Numbered from the stretch's first letter, positions 1 to 9,502 are shown. The stretch is DNA of 64,000 bases from Methylomonas montana (GCF_030490285.1 NZ_CP129884.1:930001-994000); one strand, 5' to 3'. Translations and numbers: made by a program. The notes: a model not told the origin generated them from the letters alone.

Positions 1-940
1 GGCCGACATTGGTTCTTTCGAATTCCTGGTAGGCAGCTGTAAACATCGTATCCAGTTCTGGCGTAATCGCATAGTTGGCTTTCCATTTATACAGATTATC
101 GGTCGAATGTTGAATGCCATCGTCGCCATAGTTATAGCGCAATGCGCCGGTCCGTGGATTTCTCTCGAGATTGGCGCCCGTCGTCGCGTTGGCTAATCTT
201 GCTCCTGTCGCGGCGGCGGGATTGTCGACACCATGCTGCGGCGTCATCGGTTGTCCTTCGTTCTCGATATGGTTGTACGAGAAATAGGTGCTGAAATCGC
301 CGAACTTATCGCCGTAAGAGCCGAAGGTCTTAAAACCTTGCAAATTGGCTTTTGTGCCTTCGAATTCGTAAGGTTGCACGAAATAGGTCGCTTCGGTGTA
401 TATCTCGCGTTTTTGCGGCATCAATGTGTTGTAGTTGATCACGCCGCCCATCGCATTGCCGCTGTATTCGGCGGAAAATGGTCCGGATAATATATCCACG
501 GATTTGATTTCGCCCGGACCGATCAGGCCCCAGCGCGGCGAACCGTTAAAGCTGATTTGCAACGGATTCCAAATCGGCATGCCGTCCATGAAAGCCATCA
601 CCCGACCGCCTTGATAGGGATTGGAGCCGCGCATACCGATAGGCGCGTTCTGGTCGCCGATATAACGCTGCCGGGCAAACACCCCTGATTCATATTTGAC
701 GGAGTCAACCGTCGTTACCGCGTTAGTTTTCTCAATCGCTTTCTTGGTAACCTTGGTTTTCGGCGTAGAAAAATCGGTTTTGGAAGGGGTTTCCGGTCGG
801 CCGTCTTCCGATTCCTCGCTGACGATGACATCGGATAATGTCGAGATTTCCTGCTTATCGGCGGCTTGGAGAACCAGCGGCATGGCCATCATGCCGGGCA
901 GCATCAATAGTGCGGGGCTAATTTTTGTTGTTGTACGCAT
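1..940 (-). CDS. TonB-dependent outer-membrane receptor, N-terminal part (3' end outside window)
   Basis: Reading the minus strand from an ATG at 940 gives an open frame of about 313 codons that runs off the left edge. It starts with a signal peptide (MRTTTK, then a hydrophobic stretch ending near LVLQAADK). A plug domain follows, with features such as IGMRGSNPYQGG, VMAFMDGMPIWNP and SGPFSAEYSGNAMGGVIN. The family moves iron chelates, cobalamin, copper chelates or other ligands across the outer membrane with energy from TonB-ExbBD; the substrate cannot be told from this fragment. An in-frame ATG at 949 is an alternative start, but a GAG sits immediately before it, so 940 is preferred. A thioredoxin-like gene is divergently oriented about 560 bp away. 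The barrel is not visible. Confidence 0.88.
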   Translation of the reverse strand, partial: MRTTTKISPALLMLPGMMAMPLVLQAADKQEISTLSDVIVSEESEDGRPETPSKTDFSTPKTKVTKKAIEKTNAVTTVDSVKYESGVFARQRYIGDQNAPIGMRGSNPYQGGRVMAFMDGMPIWNPLQISFNGSPRWGLIGPGEIKSVDILSGPFSAEYSGNAMGGVINYNTLMPQKREIYTEATYFVQPYEFEGTKANLQGFKTFGSYGDKFGDFSTYFSYNHIENEGQPMTPQHGVDNPAAATGARLANATTGANLERNPRTGALRYNYGDDGIQHSTDNLYKWKANYAITPELDTMFTAAYQEFERTNVG

Positions 941-949
941 ATAAGACAT

Positions 950-1505
950 CTCAATAAGACCATAAAAAATGCCGTCAGCCGATAGGCTGAGTTTGACGAA
1001 GACTTTAGCCGTCAAGAGGCATCCCGATAGTCCCGCAAGATCGGCGCCAAAATCGCAACACATTGAATTTATGTTGAAAATATCGGTGAGGCTTTTGTTT
1101 TAACTATTTAACTATGTTATTTGACTTATTTTTGTTGCTATTTATGCGATATGGCCAGCTTATTTGGTGGCGATGAGGGGTGCGGATTGGCTTTTATCTG
1201 GAAGAGAACGCGCTATAAAGTCAGAAAATTCATAAATTTAAATTCTATTGCGGGTTTTATGCCGAAAAGAAGGCTTTGACCGAAGTAAACCCATGGTCGA
1301 TTCCTCAGCGGCGCCGGCGGCAGTTTGTCAATAATAAAACTGTGTTAAATAACTTATGCGTTTACGACCGCTTAGCGCGAAAGGTACAGGGCTTGCTGGC
1401 ATTTTTGTGATGGCTTGAATCTGGTTGCGGCCGGCGTTAATCTGCACGTTGGACAGCGTTGCCGGGAATCGGCCGGTCAATAATCAATTTGAACAAAGGG
1501 TATCT
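950..1505. other. intergenic region between divergent genes, no gene seen
   Basis: About 550 bp lie between the TonB receptor (minus) and the TlpA-like gene (plus). I see no convincing coding sequence. AT-rich stretches around 1080-1150 and 1220-1260 could carry the two divergent promoters, but no clear -35/-10 pair or operator stands out. Confidence 0.4.
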
Positions 1506-1994
1506 ATGAACATCAAAAACACGCTGGCGGCCTTGGCGTTAATGTTGGCCGGCAACCAAGGGGTTATGGCGGATCAGACGGCGATCAAGCCGTTCAAGCC
1601 TGGCAGCTATCAACAGATTTTGGCGGCAAACGCCAATCAACCGTTGATGTTGGCGGTTTGGTCGGTGGATTGCCCGTCTTGCTTGAAAGACATGGAAATC
1701 CTGAACAAGATTCACGAGAAACGCCCGGCGTTGAAAATCGTGATGCTGGCGACCGACGACGCGGAAGCGTTGCCGGAGATTCAGCGCATCATCGATAGTC
1801 ATAAACTGAGCGGCTTGGAAAATTGGGCGTTTGTCTCGGATAACCCGGAAAAACTGCGTTACGAAATCGATCCGGCTTGGTACGGCGAATTGCCCAGGAC
1901 TTATTTCTTCGACGCGACGCATCAACGCGAGGGCAAGAGCGGGGCGATGTCATTGGAAGAATTCGAAGCGCAATTTAGCAAGATGAGGATGTAA
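1506..1994 (+). CDS. periplasmic TlpA-like thioredoxin-fold protein
   Basis: This 162-residue protein begins with a signal peptide (MNIKNTLAALALMLAG, cleavage near VMADQ) and has a thioredoxin-type CPSC motif at residues 56-59 after the strand LMLAVWSV. The cis-Pro region is likely ELPRTYFFD near residue 135. TlpA/ResA-like proteins reduce or exchange disulfides in the periplasm, often for cytochrome or metal-site assembly; the client is unknown here. The ATG at 1506 is preferred over an upstream in-frame ATG at 1425 because the signal peptide starts directly there and AAAGGG lies 6 bp before it. It is divergent from the TonB receptor, a pairing that would suit metal acquisition, but that is inference. 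Confidence 0.8.
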   Translation: MNIKNTLAALALMLAGNQGVMADQTAIKPFKPGSYQQILAANANQPLMLAVWSVDCPSCLKDMEILNKIHEKRPALKIVMLATDDAEALPEIQRIIDSHKLSGLENWAFVSDNPEKLRYEIDPAWYGELPRTYFFDATHQREGKSGAMSLEEFEAQFSKMRM

Positions 1995-2333
1995 GCAAAT
2001 TCAGTGCGCCGACAATCGATGTTACAGCCAAAGTTGATCATCCTGGTCGGCAAACTGGCGATACCGCAAATGCTGCCGGTCGATAAACGTCAGCGACGTC
2101 ATCGGTGGCCTGCATCGCTTGAGTTTTCACGGCCACGATACCGAGTCATCCCGCTGCCGCATCCATCCGGCATCGCACCGAGCCGGGCGCCAGCTTGCTG
2201 CAAACTGCGTTGGCAATCATTCAGGAACATGCGGTCTGGCGACAGGTGTTGAGCGGTTGATGGCCAAGCAACCTGGGTACAATCCTTAATATGGGCTATT
2301 GTCGGGTGTTTTCGGATTCTATGGGCCAACCTA
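1995..2333 (+). other. possible decayed coding remnant
   Basis: The stretch has no intact gene. Short protein-like segments appear in different frames: VIGGLHRLSFHGHDTE near 2100-2145, and a segment with LLQTALAIIQEHAVWRQV near 2190-2260 that ends in TGA. This looks like a frameshifted gene remnant, but I do not recognise the family. Confidence 0.25.
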
Positions 2334-2370
2334 TAGGATGTGCCGACGGCAGGAGGCGCATCGATCGAGT
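2334..2370 (+). repeat. REP element, left copy
   Basis: Imperfect hairpin with arms ATGTGCC and GGCGCAT (one G-T pair), preceded by TAGG and followed by ATCGATCGAGT. It is matched by an inverted copy just after the transposase gene. Confidence 0.7.
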
Positions 2371-2382
2371 CAACATTACACC

Positions 2383-2913
2383 ATGACAGAATACCGTCGA
2401 TTTTACATACCCAACGCCATGTGGTTTTTCACCGTCAATCTTGCGGAGCGGAAAAACAACTATTTGTTGATTGATAAGATCGATGTATTGCGAAATGCTT
2501 TTCGATATGTAAAACAACGCAGACCTTTCCAAATTGATGCCATTGTCATATTGCCTGAACACTTACATTGTATTTGGACATTACCGCCCGATGACGGTGA
2601 TTTTTCTGTCAGATGGAATATGTTGAAAGGACGGTTTTCCAGGTCAATTGACCATGGAGAAAGAATTTCAAAAAGCCGCCAAAAACGCCACGAACGAGGT
2701 ATTTGGCAGCGGCGATTGTGGGCACATTTGATCGAAGACCAAGACGATTACAATCGCCATGTCGATTATATTCATTGGAATCCGGTAAAGCACGGCCATG
2801 TCAAAAGCGCAATCGATTGGCCGTATTCAAGTTTTCACCGTTTTGTGAAACAGGGTGTTTATGAAGAAAATTGGGGGGAGAGCGAAGAGCCGGATATTAA
2901 AGGTATCGAGTAA
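2383..2913 (+). CDS. REP-associated tyrosine transposase (RAYT, TnpA_REP family)
   Basis: The 176-residue protein has the IS200/IS605-like Y1 transposase signature. The HUH-type motif appears as ILPEHLHCIWTLP around residues 58-70, and the catalytic-tyrosine helix includes NRHVDYIHWNPVKHG around residues 123-138. RAYTs bind and cut single-stranded REP hairpins and are thought to spread or maintain them; they are single-copy domesticated transposases rather than classical IS elements. The ATG at 2383 is used because the left REP lies directly upstream. Inverted REP copies bracket the gene (2334-2370 and 2913-2950), the normal RAYT arrangement, and two more REPs follow. Confidence 0.88.
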   Translation: MTEYRRFYIPNAMWFFTVNLAERKNNYLLIDKIDVLRNAFRYVKQRRPFQIDAIVILPEHLHCIWTLPPDDGDFSVRWNMLKGRFSRSIDHGERISKSRQKRHERGIWQRRLWAHLIEDQDDYNRHVDYIHWNPVKHGHVKSAIDWPYSSFHRFVKQGVYEENWGESEEPDIKGIE

Positions 2914-2950
2914 CTCGACAGATGCGCCTCCTCACGTCGGCACATCCTAT
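2913..2950 (-). repeat. REP element, right inverted copy
   Basis: The reverse complement of this segment matches the left REP almost base for base (TAGGATGTGCCGACG, then AGGAGGCGCAT and TCGAGT). It begins at the stop codon of the transposase gene. Confidence 0.7.
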
Positions 2951-2995
2951 TTAGCGCACGCTATCGCATTGAAAACACAATAAAGGTAGTCCAAA

Positions 2996-3064
2996 ATAGG
3001 TTGTGCCGAGCCATGCGAGGCGCAACGATCGCGGTCGATGCGCCCGATGGCAGTATCCTATTTT
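2996..3064. repeat. REP pair (BIME-like)
   Basis: A third REP (2996-3031) has arms TTGTGCC and GGCGCAA; compared with the left REP the end base pair has changed on both sides, as expected for a conserved hairpin. A fourth, more diverged copy lies inverted at about 3034-3064. Related short segments (TTTAGCGCACG and TTTAGCGCACC, each followed by TATCGC) flank the pair at about 2950 and 3072. Confidence 0.55.
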
Positions 3065-3186
3065 CGCTAGGATTTAGCGCACCTTATCGCGTTCAACCTT
3101 TCCTCGGTGGGTAGAGCGTGGTGTCTATCCATTAAATTGGGCTGGAGCTGACGGAGGTTTATATGAATTCGAGTAGTTTAAAAATT

Positions 3187-3214
3187 CGGCGCAATGCCCG
3201 TTGGTTATTGCGCC
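3187..3214 (+). repeat. 27-bp palindromic repeat, copy 1
   Basis: Hairpin with arms GGCGCAAT and ATTGCGCC around CCCGTTGGTT-like sequence. An identical element lies inverted at 4349-4377, so the methyltransferase cassette sits between the two. Confidence 0.6.
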
Positions 3215-3273
3215 TTACGGCCTTGAGACGGAGGCTTCGGCCTCCTCTGACCCGATGTGCGGTGCAACGCTTT

Positions 3274-4101
3274 GTTATGCTGTTGATTTATGAAGTTTTT
3301 CGGCAAAAGAAAACCTTTCGATAATTTGTAGCCAAGGGATGCCTTGAAAGAGTTGGCGGAAACAAAACATGTTTGTTTACTATGTCTTCTGAGAAATCGG
3401 ATTCGTTTACAGCAGTAACAGAAAAACCCTTGCTTTCAACAATTCGTGAAAAATCATCCCCAAATATCCTAAGATGATCGCATTGCCCAAAATGCTTTGT
3501 CCTGTCTTCTAATGAAACTATGGACGAATCCTCATATGTTTTTTCAAGATTGTCTTTTTGTGGCACAGTAAAGATTGCAATGCCTTTTGAACACAAAACC
3601 CTATGCACTTCTTCAAGTGCCTTTTGATAGTCAGGCACATGTTCAAGGACATCGAAAGCGATTACGGTATAGAATTGTTCATTTTCTATTTGGGGCATAT
3701 ATGACATATCCACCTTGAGGTCGCAATCTTGTCGGAAATAATCTGCTGTAACATATTGTGCAGATTTTTCTCGAATAACTGAAGTGATGATCTCTTCTGG
3801 AGCAAAGTGTAAGAGTTTTCTGTCAGTAATTATTTTGCCAAAGGACAGTTCCTCAATATTTTGAAGAGCTATAATGAATAATCGTTGCCTTATTCCAGAA
3901 CGACATTTCGGACAATTTGTATGGTTATGCCACGAATCACTCAAAAAGTGACGCCCTTCCCATCCGCAAATGTTGCACTGAACTTTCTTTGGAATGGACA
4001 GTGAAACTGACTGGCAGAAATTTTTTGTTATTTTCACGAATTGTCTCGCGGTTTCCGTTGGCGACTTCATAATCATTTTTCTCCTGTGTTTGTAGCATAA
4101 C
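3274..4101 (-). mobile_element. gene-cassette-like unit 1 (methyltransferase)
   Basis: On the minus strand the unit starts with GTTATGC (4101-4095) just upstream of the gene. It ends with GCATAAC (3280-3274) just after the stop, followed by AAAGCGTTGCACCG and a GGAGGC-CGAA-GCCTCC hairpin. Complementary GTTRRRY/RYYYAAC-like ends around one gene resemble integron gene cassettes with an attC site. No integrase is in the window and the attC here is incomplete or interrupted by the palindromic repeat at 3187-3214. Confidence 0.4.
3288..4076 (-). CDS. class I SAM-dependent methyltransferase with N-terminal zinc-ribbon-like motif
   Basis: The 262-residue protein carries a four-cysteine ribbon near residues 33-59 (CNICGWEG ... 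CPKC). A Methyltransf_11-like core follows, with VIAFDVLEHVPDYQKALEE and GIAIFTVPQKD as motif regions. It should transfer a methyl group from SAM, but the substrate is unknown; relatives of this layout are common in polysaccharide and accessory loci. The ATG at 4076 is chosen over 4103 because AGGAG (CACAGGAG on the minus strand) precedes it by 5 bp. The gene is much more AT-rich than its neighbours, which fits recent transfer, and it lies in a cassette-like unit. Confidence 0.75.
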   Translation of the reverse strand: MIMKSPTETARQFVKITKNFCQSVSLSIPKKVQCNICGWEGRHFLSDSWHNHTNCPKCRSGIRQRLFIIALQNIEELSFGKIITDRKLLHFAPEEIITSVIREKSAQYVTADYFRQDCDLKVDMSYMPQIENEQFYTVIAFDVLEHVPDYQKALEEVHRVLCSKGIAIFTVPQKDNLEKTYEDSSIVSLEDRTKHFGQCDHLRIFGDDFSRIVESKGFSVTAVNESDFSEDIVNKHVLFPPTLSRHPLATNYRKVFFCRKTS

Positions 4102-4180
4102 AAGTTATTAAGCTGTTAACAGTATATCTACCGCGAAACCTGAGTTGCAATAATAAATTTGAGGACTGCAAGGATTTTAT
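4102..4180 (-). repeat. conserved cassette-boundary block, copy A
   Basis: About 80 bp that, read on the minus strand, contain TTTCGCGGTAGATATACTG and TTAACAGCTTAATAACTT and end exactly at GTTATGC. Diverged copies end in the same way at 10157 and 31394, each directly upstream of a minus-strand accessory gene. The block could be an attI-like or ancestral attC site. Confidence 0.5.
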
Positions 4181-4348
4181 GCGACATGAAGTCGTTTAAA
4201 CAGCTGTTTTCAACTGGTATGTGTACTCAGCTAGAAAACCTATCGTTCCTACGATGGTAGCCTACCGGCACATGCGATTTCAATAATGAGAAGGTCTGAA
4301 GCTGCCGGGACATTGTAAGCCATCAGTTTAATCGTGGAAGCCCGTGTA

Positions 4349-4377
4349 GGGCGCAATAACCAACGGGCATTGCGCCG
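4349..4377 (-). repeat. 27-bp palindromic repeat, copy 2 (inverted)
   Basis: Reverse complement of the element at 3187-3214; arms GGCGCAAT and ATTGCGCC. It lies about 15 bp beyond the stop codon of the NodT gene and could act as a transcript-end hairpin for it. Confidence 0.6.
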
Positions 4378-4390
4378 CATTCTAATTTGG

Positions 4391-5773
4391 CTACGGCCCC
4401 GGCGCCAAGTCCGACAAATCGGTATTCTGCTCACTCAACGACCAACCGCCCCCCAAGGCTTTATACAACTGTACCTGAGCGACCAGTACATCCAAGCGGG
4501 CCTGCACCCGGCTGTTCTCGGTGCTGAGATAGCTGGTCTGCGTGTTCAACAAAGCCTGATAGTCGATGGCGCCCAGCCGATAGCGTTCCTGGGAGATGTT
4601 ATAAGCCAGCCGGGCTTGTTCGGCGGCGGTCTGCAGCGCTTTCAGCCGGCGGCTGGAGTTGTTGTAAATGGCGGCGGCGTCTTCGACTTCCTTAAACGCC
4701 GTCAGCACGGTTTTCCGATAGGTTTCCGCCAATTCTGCGTTCGCAGCCAGCGCATTACTCAATGCGCCTTCCAAACGCCCGCCTTGGAACAAGGGTTGGG
4801 TCAGGCCGGCCGCCAGCGTCGCCGCGACGCCGGCCGGTTGCGGGTTGGCCAGTATGCTGCCCAGACTAAGCTGTAGTTTGGGATAAAACGCGGCGCGGGC
4901 CACGGCGATGTCGGCGTTGGCGGCGATCAGCTGCATTTCCAACTGGCCAATGTCCGGCCGGCGTTGCAACAGCGTGGCCGGCTGCTCGGCGGCGATGCCG
5001 GGCACGACCAGATCGGCGAAGCGGGCAGCTTCCAGTGGCACCGTTTGCGGCGGATGGCCCAGTAAAATCGTCAGGCTGTTTTCCGCCAAAGTCTGTTGTT
5101 GCATCAATAAATCCAGGCTGGCGCGGGCATTGGCTTGTGCGGTGCGCTGCTGCGCCACTTCCAGCACATAGGCCGCGCCGGCCTGTTGCCGGGCTTCGAT
5201 GATAGTCAGAATCGCGTTAACCGTGTCCAGAAAGTCGCTGGCGATTTGCCGGCGTTCTTGAATGGCTAGAAGATTGAAATAAGCCTGGCCGACATCTGCC
5301 ATCACCACCAGTTGCAAGGCGTCGCGGGCGAAGATTTGACTTAACATCAGAGCGGTGCCGGCATCGCGTCTGGCGCGATTGGCGCCCCATAAATCCACTT
5401 CGTAGCCGATGTCGATCTGACCGCTGGTTTGTTGACTGTCGGTTTTATTGTTTCTGCTATCGGTAAAATCGCCGCTCAACGAGGCGGCCGGCCACAGTCC
5501 GGCGCCGGCGATCTTGGCTTGGGCGCGGGCCTGCTCGACACGTTGCCTGGCGGCAGCCAGATCGTTGTTGTAGGCCAAAGCCTCGCTCATCAAGCGGTTG
5601 AGTTGGCTGCTGGAAAAGGCTTGCCACCATTGCGGATCGACCGTGGTTGAGCCGGATTGCGCTGGCTCATGCCATTGCGCCGGGGTTTCCACCGTCGGCC
5701 GCTGGTACTCCGTCAGTAAATTGCAGCCACTCGTCAACAGCAAGATACCAACATATAGAAATCGGAAAGGCAT
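4391..5773 (-). CDS. NodT-family outer-membrane efflux lipoprotein
   Basis: The 460-residue protein is the TolC-like channel of a tripartite efflux system. It starts with a lipoprotein signal (MPFRFLYVGILLLTSGC, lipid-anchored Cys17). Two OEP-type repeats with long helices follow (AAARQRVEQARAQAKIAGAG in the first half, KEVEDAAAIYNNSSRRLKAL in the second). The frame stays open upstream to 5914, but that stretch contains a dispersed-repeat-like segment (CCTTCGACAGGCTTAG near 5840-5865) and no signal peptide, so the start at 5773 is preferred. It is the last gene of a macA-macB-nodT operon and would supply the outer-membrane exit. Substrate unknown. Confidence 0.88.
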   Translation of the reverse strand: MPFRFLYVGILLLTSGCNLLTEYQRPTVETPAQWHEPAQSGSTTVDPQWWQAFSSSQLNRLMSEALAYNNDLAAARQRVEQARAQAKIAGAGLWPAASLSGDFTDSRNNKTDSQQTSGQIDIGYEVDLWGANRARRDAGTALMLSQIFARDALQLVVMADVGQAYFNLLAIQERRQIASDFLDTVNAILTIIEARQQAGAAYVLEVAQQRTAQANARASLDLLMQQQTLAENSLTILLGHPPQTVPLEAARFADLVVPGIAAEQPATLLQRRPDIGQLEMQLIAANADIAVARAAFYPKLQLSLGSILANPQPAGVAATLAAGLTQPLFQGGRLEGALSNALAANAELAETYRKTVLTAFKEVEDAAAIYNNSSRRLKALQTAAEQARLAYNISQERYRLGAIDYQALLNTQTSYLSTENSRVQARLDVLVAQVQLYKALGGGWSLSEQNTDLSDLAPGP

Positions 5774-5910
5774 TAACCAGCCCCTAAAAGTCCTTGATAT
5801 TTCGTCAGGGCTAAGGCCGTTGAAGCCCCAGTTGGTTTGCCCTTCGACAGGCTTAGTTCCCAACGGGGCATAAAGGCGAACGGCACTTGGTTTGACGCGA
5901 ATGACCATAT

Positions 5911-7848
5911 TCATTCCGCCGCCAAGGCCACGACCGGGTCCAGATGCGCCGCCTTGCGGGCCGGCAAATAGCCGAACAGCAAGCCGGTGCCGAAGGCGCA
6001 GGAAAAAGCTAATATCGCCGGCAGCGGCGAAAATAGTACCGCCATCTCAAAATATTTCAGGACATAGCCGACCGCGAAGCCTAGTAGTACCCCCATCAAA
6101 CCACCCAAGGTACAGACCACCGCCGCTTCGGTATTGAATTGCAGCAAAATGTCGCGGCGGCGGGCGCCGGTGGCGATACGGATACCGATCTCTCGGGTGC
6201 GCTCGGTGACGCTGACCAGCATGATATTCATCACGCCGATACCGCCAACCAGCAAGGAAATCGCCGCGACGATGCCCAGCATCAAGGTAAAGGTGTTTTG
6301 GGTTTCGGTGGCCGATTCGATGATGGAGGCCATGTTGCGAATCCGAAAATCCTCGCTCTGATGGCGTGAAATCAGTAGGTCGGTAATGGCTTGCTGGGTG
6401 GCGTCGATTTTGCCGACATCCTTGACCTTGATCGTGATGCCGCCCAGGTATTTCTGGCCAAACAGGCGGATCAGGCCGGTGCTGATCGGCACAAACACCG
6501 CGTCGTCGCGGTCGCTGCCCTGGGCGTCGGCACCCTTGGCGGCCATGACGCCGATCACTTCGAAGGGGATATTGCCTATCATCACGTATCGGCCGATAGG
6601 GTCTTCACCTTCCACGAACAATAATTTGCGCACGGTTTCTCCCAGAACCATTACCGGCGCGTAGCGGCGCTGGTCGCGCTCGTCGAAGAAGTCGCCGCTG
6701 CCGACCGGCCAGTCGCGTACCTGCGGCATGCTGGCGGCCACGCCTTGCACGCTGGTCGAGTAGTCGACCGAGCCATAACGCACCGTCAAACGGCTATTGC
6801 GTTCCGGTGAGGCCGATTCGACATTGTCCAGTTCGGCGACGGCGTCGGCATCGGCCAGCGTTAGCGTGGCGACGTCGCCGCCACCGCGAAAACCTGGAAC
6901 GCCTGGGCGGATGGAGAGGATGTTGGTGCCCATCGCCCGCATTTGCTCCAGCACTTTTTCCTGGCTGCCCTGGCCAACCGCCAACATGGTGACCACGGCG
7001 GCGACGCCGATCACGATGCCCAGCAAAGTCAACGCGGTGCGGAACAAGTTGGCGCGGAGCGAGCGCAGCGCGGTCTTGGCGGCTTCGCCCAATTCGGCCA
7101 GCAAGCCGGCCGCACCGATGCCGCGATGTGGCGGCGGCGCCAGTACTCGGCCGTTGCGATTGGCCGCGCCGTCGCTGGCGATTTTGCCGTCGGTGATATG
7201 GACGATGCGTTGAGCATGCGCCGCGACTTTTTCATCGTGGGTGATCAGCAAAATGGTGCGGCCTTCCTGATGCAAGGCTTTCAACAAGGCCATCACTTCG
7301 CTACCACTTTGGCTGTCGAGCGCGCCGGTGGGTTCGTCGGCCAGGATCACCGGCGGATCGTTCATCAAGGCGCGGGCGATCGCGACCCGTTGCTGTTGGC
7401 CGCCGGATAGCTGCATCGGTTTATGTTCGCTGCGGTCGGCCAAGCCCAGTTTGGCGAGTAACTGCAAAGCGCGTTGATGGCGTTCGGCTTTAGCCAAACC
7501 AGCATATAATGCCGGAATTTCGATGTTTTCGGCGGCGCTGGCATTATTCAGCAGGTTGTAGCGCTGGAATACGAAGCCAAAACTTTCCCGGCGCAGCGCC
7601 GCCAGTTGATCGGGGTCCAAATCCGCGACGTCCTGGCCCAGCACCCGGTAGCTGCCGACATCGGCTTTATCCAGACAGCCGATCAGATTCATCAGCGTCG
7701 ATTTGCCGGAACCGGACTGACCAATGATCGCGACGAATTCGCCGGGCCAGATGCTCAGCGATACGTCATCCAACGCGCGGACGATGGTGTCGCCGTTGGG
7801 GTAAAAGCGCTGAATATTGTTAAGTTCCAGCAGGGGCTGGGCACTCAT
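5911..7848 (-). CDS. macB: MacB-type ABC transporter (ATPase fused to permease)
   Basis: The 645-residue protein has an N-terminal ABC ATPase: Walker [10 protein letters not shown] at residues 43-51, signature LSGGQQQR near 146 and Walker [12 protein letters not shown] MacB-type permease follows, with one TM helix near residue 275 ([18 protein letters not shown]), a large periplasmic domain and three C-terminal TM helices of the FtsX fold. MacB is a mechanotransmitter that drives export from the periplasm through an outer-membrane channel rather than carrying substrate across the inner membrane. Known substrates of the family include macrolides, peptides, siderophores and lipopeptides; this one is unknown. 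The start overlaps the end of macA by 4 bp, showing translational coupling. Confidence 0.93.
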   Translation of the reverse strand: MSAQPLLELNNIQRFYPNGDTIVRALDDVSLSIWPGEFVAIIGQSGSGKSTLMNLIGCLDKADVGSYRVLGQDVADLDPDQLAALRRESFGFVFQRYNLLNNASAAENIEIPALYAGLAKAERHQRALQLLAKLGLADRSEHKPMQLSGGQQQRVAIARALMNDPPVILADEPTGALDSQSGSEVMALLKALHQEGRTILLITHDEKVAAHAQRIVHITDGKIASDGAANRNGRVLAPPPHRGIGAAGLLAELGEAAKTALRSLRANLFRTALTLLGIVIGVAAVVTMLAVGQGSQEKVLEQMRAMGTNILSIRPGVPGFRGGGDVATLTLADADAVAELDNVESASPERNSRLTVRYGSVDYSTSVQGVAASMPQVRDWPVGSGDFFDERDQRRYAPVMVLGETVRKLLFVEGEDPIGRYVMIGNIPFEVIGVMAAKGADAQGSDRDDAVFVPISTGLIRLFGQKYLGGITIKVKDVGKIDATQQAITDLLISRHQSEDFRIRNMASIIESATETQNTFTLMLGIVAAISLLVGGIGVMNIMLVSVTERTREIGIRIATGARRRDILLQFNTEAAVVCTLGGLMGVLLGFAVGYVLKYFEMAVLFSPLPAILAFSCAFGTGLLFGYLPARKAAHLDPVVALAAE

Positions 7849-9053
7849 AGTCTCGGCACTCCGGCGCCGGGATAGCCCTGATTGTTTCTGCGGTTCTTAG
7901 TCTTGTCGTCCTTGCCTGAGTTGACTTGCAGCCGGTCGCCGACCGCCAGACCTTCCAGCACTTGCGCAAAACGCCGGGTTCGCAGGCCGATCTGCACGGT
8001 TTTATCCTGTACGCCTTGTTCGGTAAGAACTTTGACCTGATAAGCATGGCCTTCGCCTCGATCTTCCTTGCGCTGGCGCTGGCCCAGCGCGCTGACCGGA
8101 ATCAACGGCACTTGTTCGGCCTTGCCCAACACGAAAAACATTTGCGTGCTCATGCCGGTCATCAGTTGCCGGTCGCGGTTATCGACATCGACCAATACGT
8201 TGTAAAGCACCACGTTGTTGATCACTTCCGGCGTTGGCAAAATCTGCCGGACGCTGCCTTGCCAGCGGCGATCGCCGGAACCCAGCGTGGTGAAATAGAC
8301 CGGCATATCGGAACGTAGCCGCATCACGTCAGCCTCGGCGACTTGGGCGCGCACCGTCATCGTATCCAGTTTGGCCAGTTGCAGGATGGTCGGGGTGGTT
8401 TGGTTGGCGTTCAGCGTCTGGCCTTCGCGGGCTTTCTGATCGACCATGGTGCCGTCCATCGAGGCGAAGATTTTGGTGAAGCCCAGATTGGTTTTGTCGC
8501 CGTTTAAAGTCGATTGCACTTGCTCGATCTGCGCTTGCAGCGATTCGGCGGTGGCCTTGGCGTTTTTCAAGGTGAATTCGGTGTTCTGAAAGTCCTGGAC
8601 GCTGATCCCCTTGCTTTGCAACAACTCGCGGTTGCGGTCGTATTGTTGCTGAGCAAACACGACCTGCGCTTGTTGGCCGGTCAATTGCGCCTGCAAGTTC
8701 TTGATATTGGCTTCGTCTGCGGCCACCCTGGCCGCATAAATGCGCGGGTCGATCTGCGCCAGCAATTGGCCGGCCTCGACGTTGTCGCCGATCTTGACGT
8801 AAATCTTTTGCAACTGGCCGGTGACCTGCGCGCCGACATCGACATATTCCTTCGGCTCCAATTTGCCTTGAGCGGTGACGTTTTCTTCCAGATCGCCGAG
8901 ACTCACCTCGACATTATCGGCTTTGCCTTGATCGGTACGTTGCGGCTGCTTGGCAAAATACCAGCCGCCGAGGGCGACAGCGATGACTAGCAAACACAGC
9001 ATGAGCCAGCGCAGACGCCGGCGGTTGGACGATGAATCGGGAGATTGCGGCAT
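7845..9053 (-). CDS. macA: MacA-type periplasmic adaptor (membrane fusion protein)
   Basis: This 402-residue adaptor has an N-terminal membrane anchor (RLRWLMLCLLVIAVALGGWYF). The barrel-sandwich/lipoyl half GQLQKIYVKIGDNVEAGQLL, a long alpha hairpin (about residues 110-195) and beta-barrel and membrane-proximal domains follow. It bridges MacB to the NodT channel in the periplasm. The ATG at 9053 is used; the frame opens earlier only through a TTG at 9065. It is the first gene of the three-gene operon macA-macB-nodT, with overlapping or nearly adjacent junctions. Confidence 0.92.
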   Translation of the reverse strand: MPQSPDSSSNRRRLRWLMLCLLVIAVALGGWYFAKQPQRTDQGKADNVEVSLGDLEENVTAQGKLEPKEYVDVGAQVTGQLQKIYVKIGDNVEAGQLLAQIDPRIYAARVAADEANIKNLQAQLTGQQAQVVFAQQQYDRNRELLQSKGISVQDFQNTEFTLKNAKATAESLQAQIEQVQSTLNGDKTNLGFTKIFASMDGTMVDQKAREGQTLNANQTTPTILQLAKLDTMTVRAQVAEADVMRLRSDMPVYFTTLGSGDRRWQGSVRQILPTPEVINNVVLYNVLVDVDNRDRQLMTGMSTQMFFVLGKAEQVPLIPVSALGQRQRKEDRGEGHAYQVKVLTEQGVQDKTVQIGLRTRRFAQVLEGLAVGDRLQVNSGKDDKTKNRRNNQGYPGAGVPRL

Positions 9054-9478
9054 GGCAATAATCAATGTCTACTTTAGGGTTACGGATATTTTCCCGACCA
9101 GCAGTAGTGGCGATGGCTTCGACAGCGGTATATGGGGACGATGCCGCTCAGTCTGGTGAAACACGATGGCTTAGCGGCCTTTGGAACTAGCTTGCAGTGT
9201 ATTATCTGCCATTTTACTTGGCAAGCCGATAAACACTTCAGAAAGGTAAAGCTTGGTAAAGATCGGTTGTTTATTTTTTGGATGGGCCCGGCTGTATCAG
9301 GAACGACATAAAAAGTAAAAATCGATTTTGATTTAACGGTAGGTCTGATTGCCGCAGTTGACCTTCAAAGCTTCACAATCAATGTCGGCTGGGATTCAAT
9401 GAGCTGCCATTTGACGTCCAGATTAGGCGTCTTACCCTGGAGCGCAGCGGAAGGTAGGATGTCGGACTCGATGTATTT
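9054..9478. other. intergenic region, no gene seen
   Basis: About 425 bp upstream of macA and beyond the end of cassette unit 2. It presumably holds the macA promoter. On the minus strand a possible attC-like hairpin (TACC ... GGTA around a GCTGCGCTCC core) lies at about 9432-9458. Confidence 0.35.
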
Positions 9479-9502
9479 GTTAGCCTGGGATTCGTATTAA
9501 CT

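Noticed and set aside
2004..2252. 82-codon open frame after the TlpA-like gene
   Set aside because: Arg/Pro-rich composition with no protein-like pattern; other frames look more like a decayed remnant.
5774..5914. N-terminal extension of the NodT protein
   Set aside because: It has no signal peptide and covers a dispersed-repeat-like segment; the lipoprotein signal begins at 5773.
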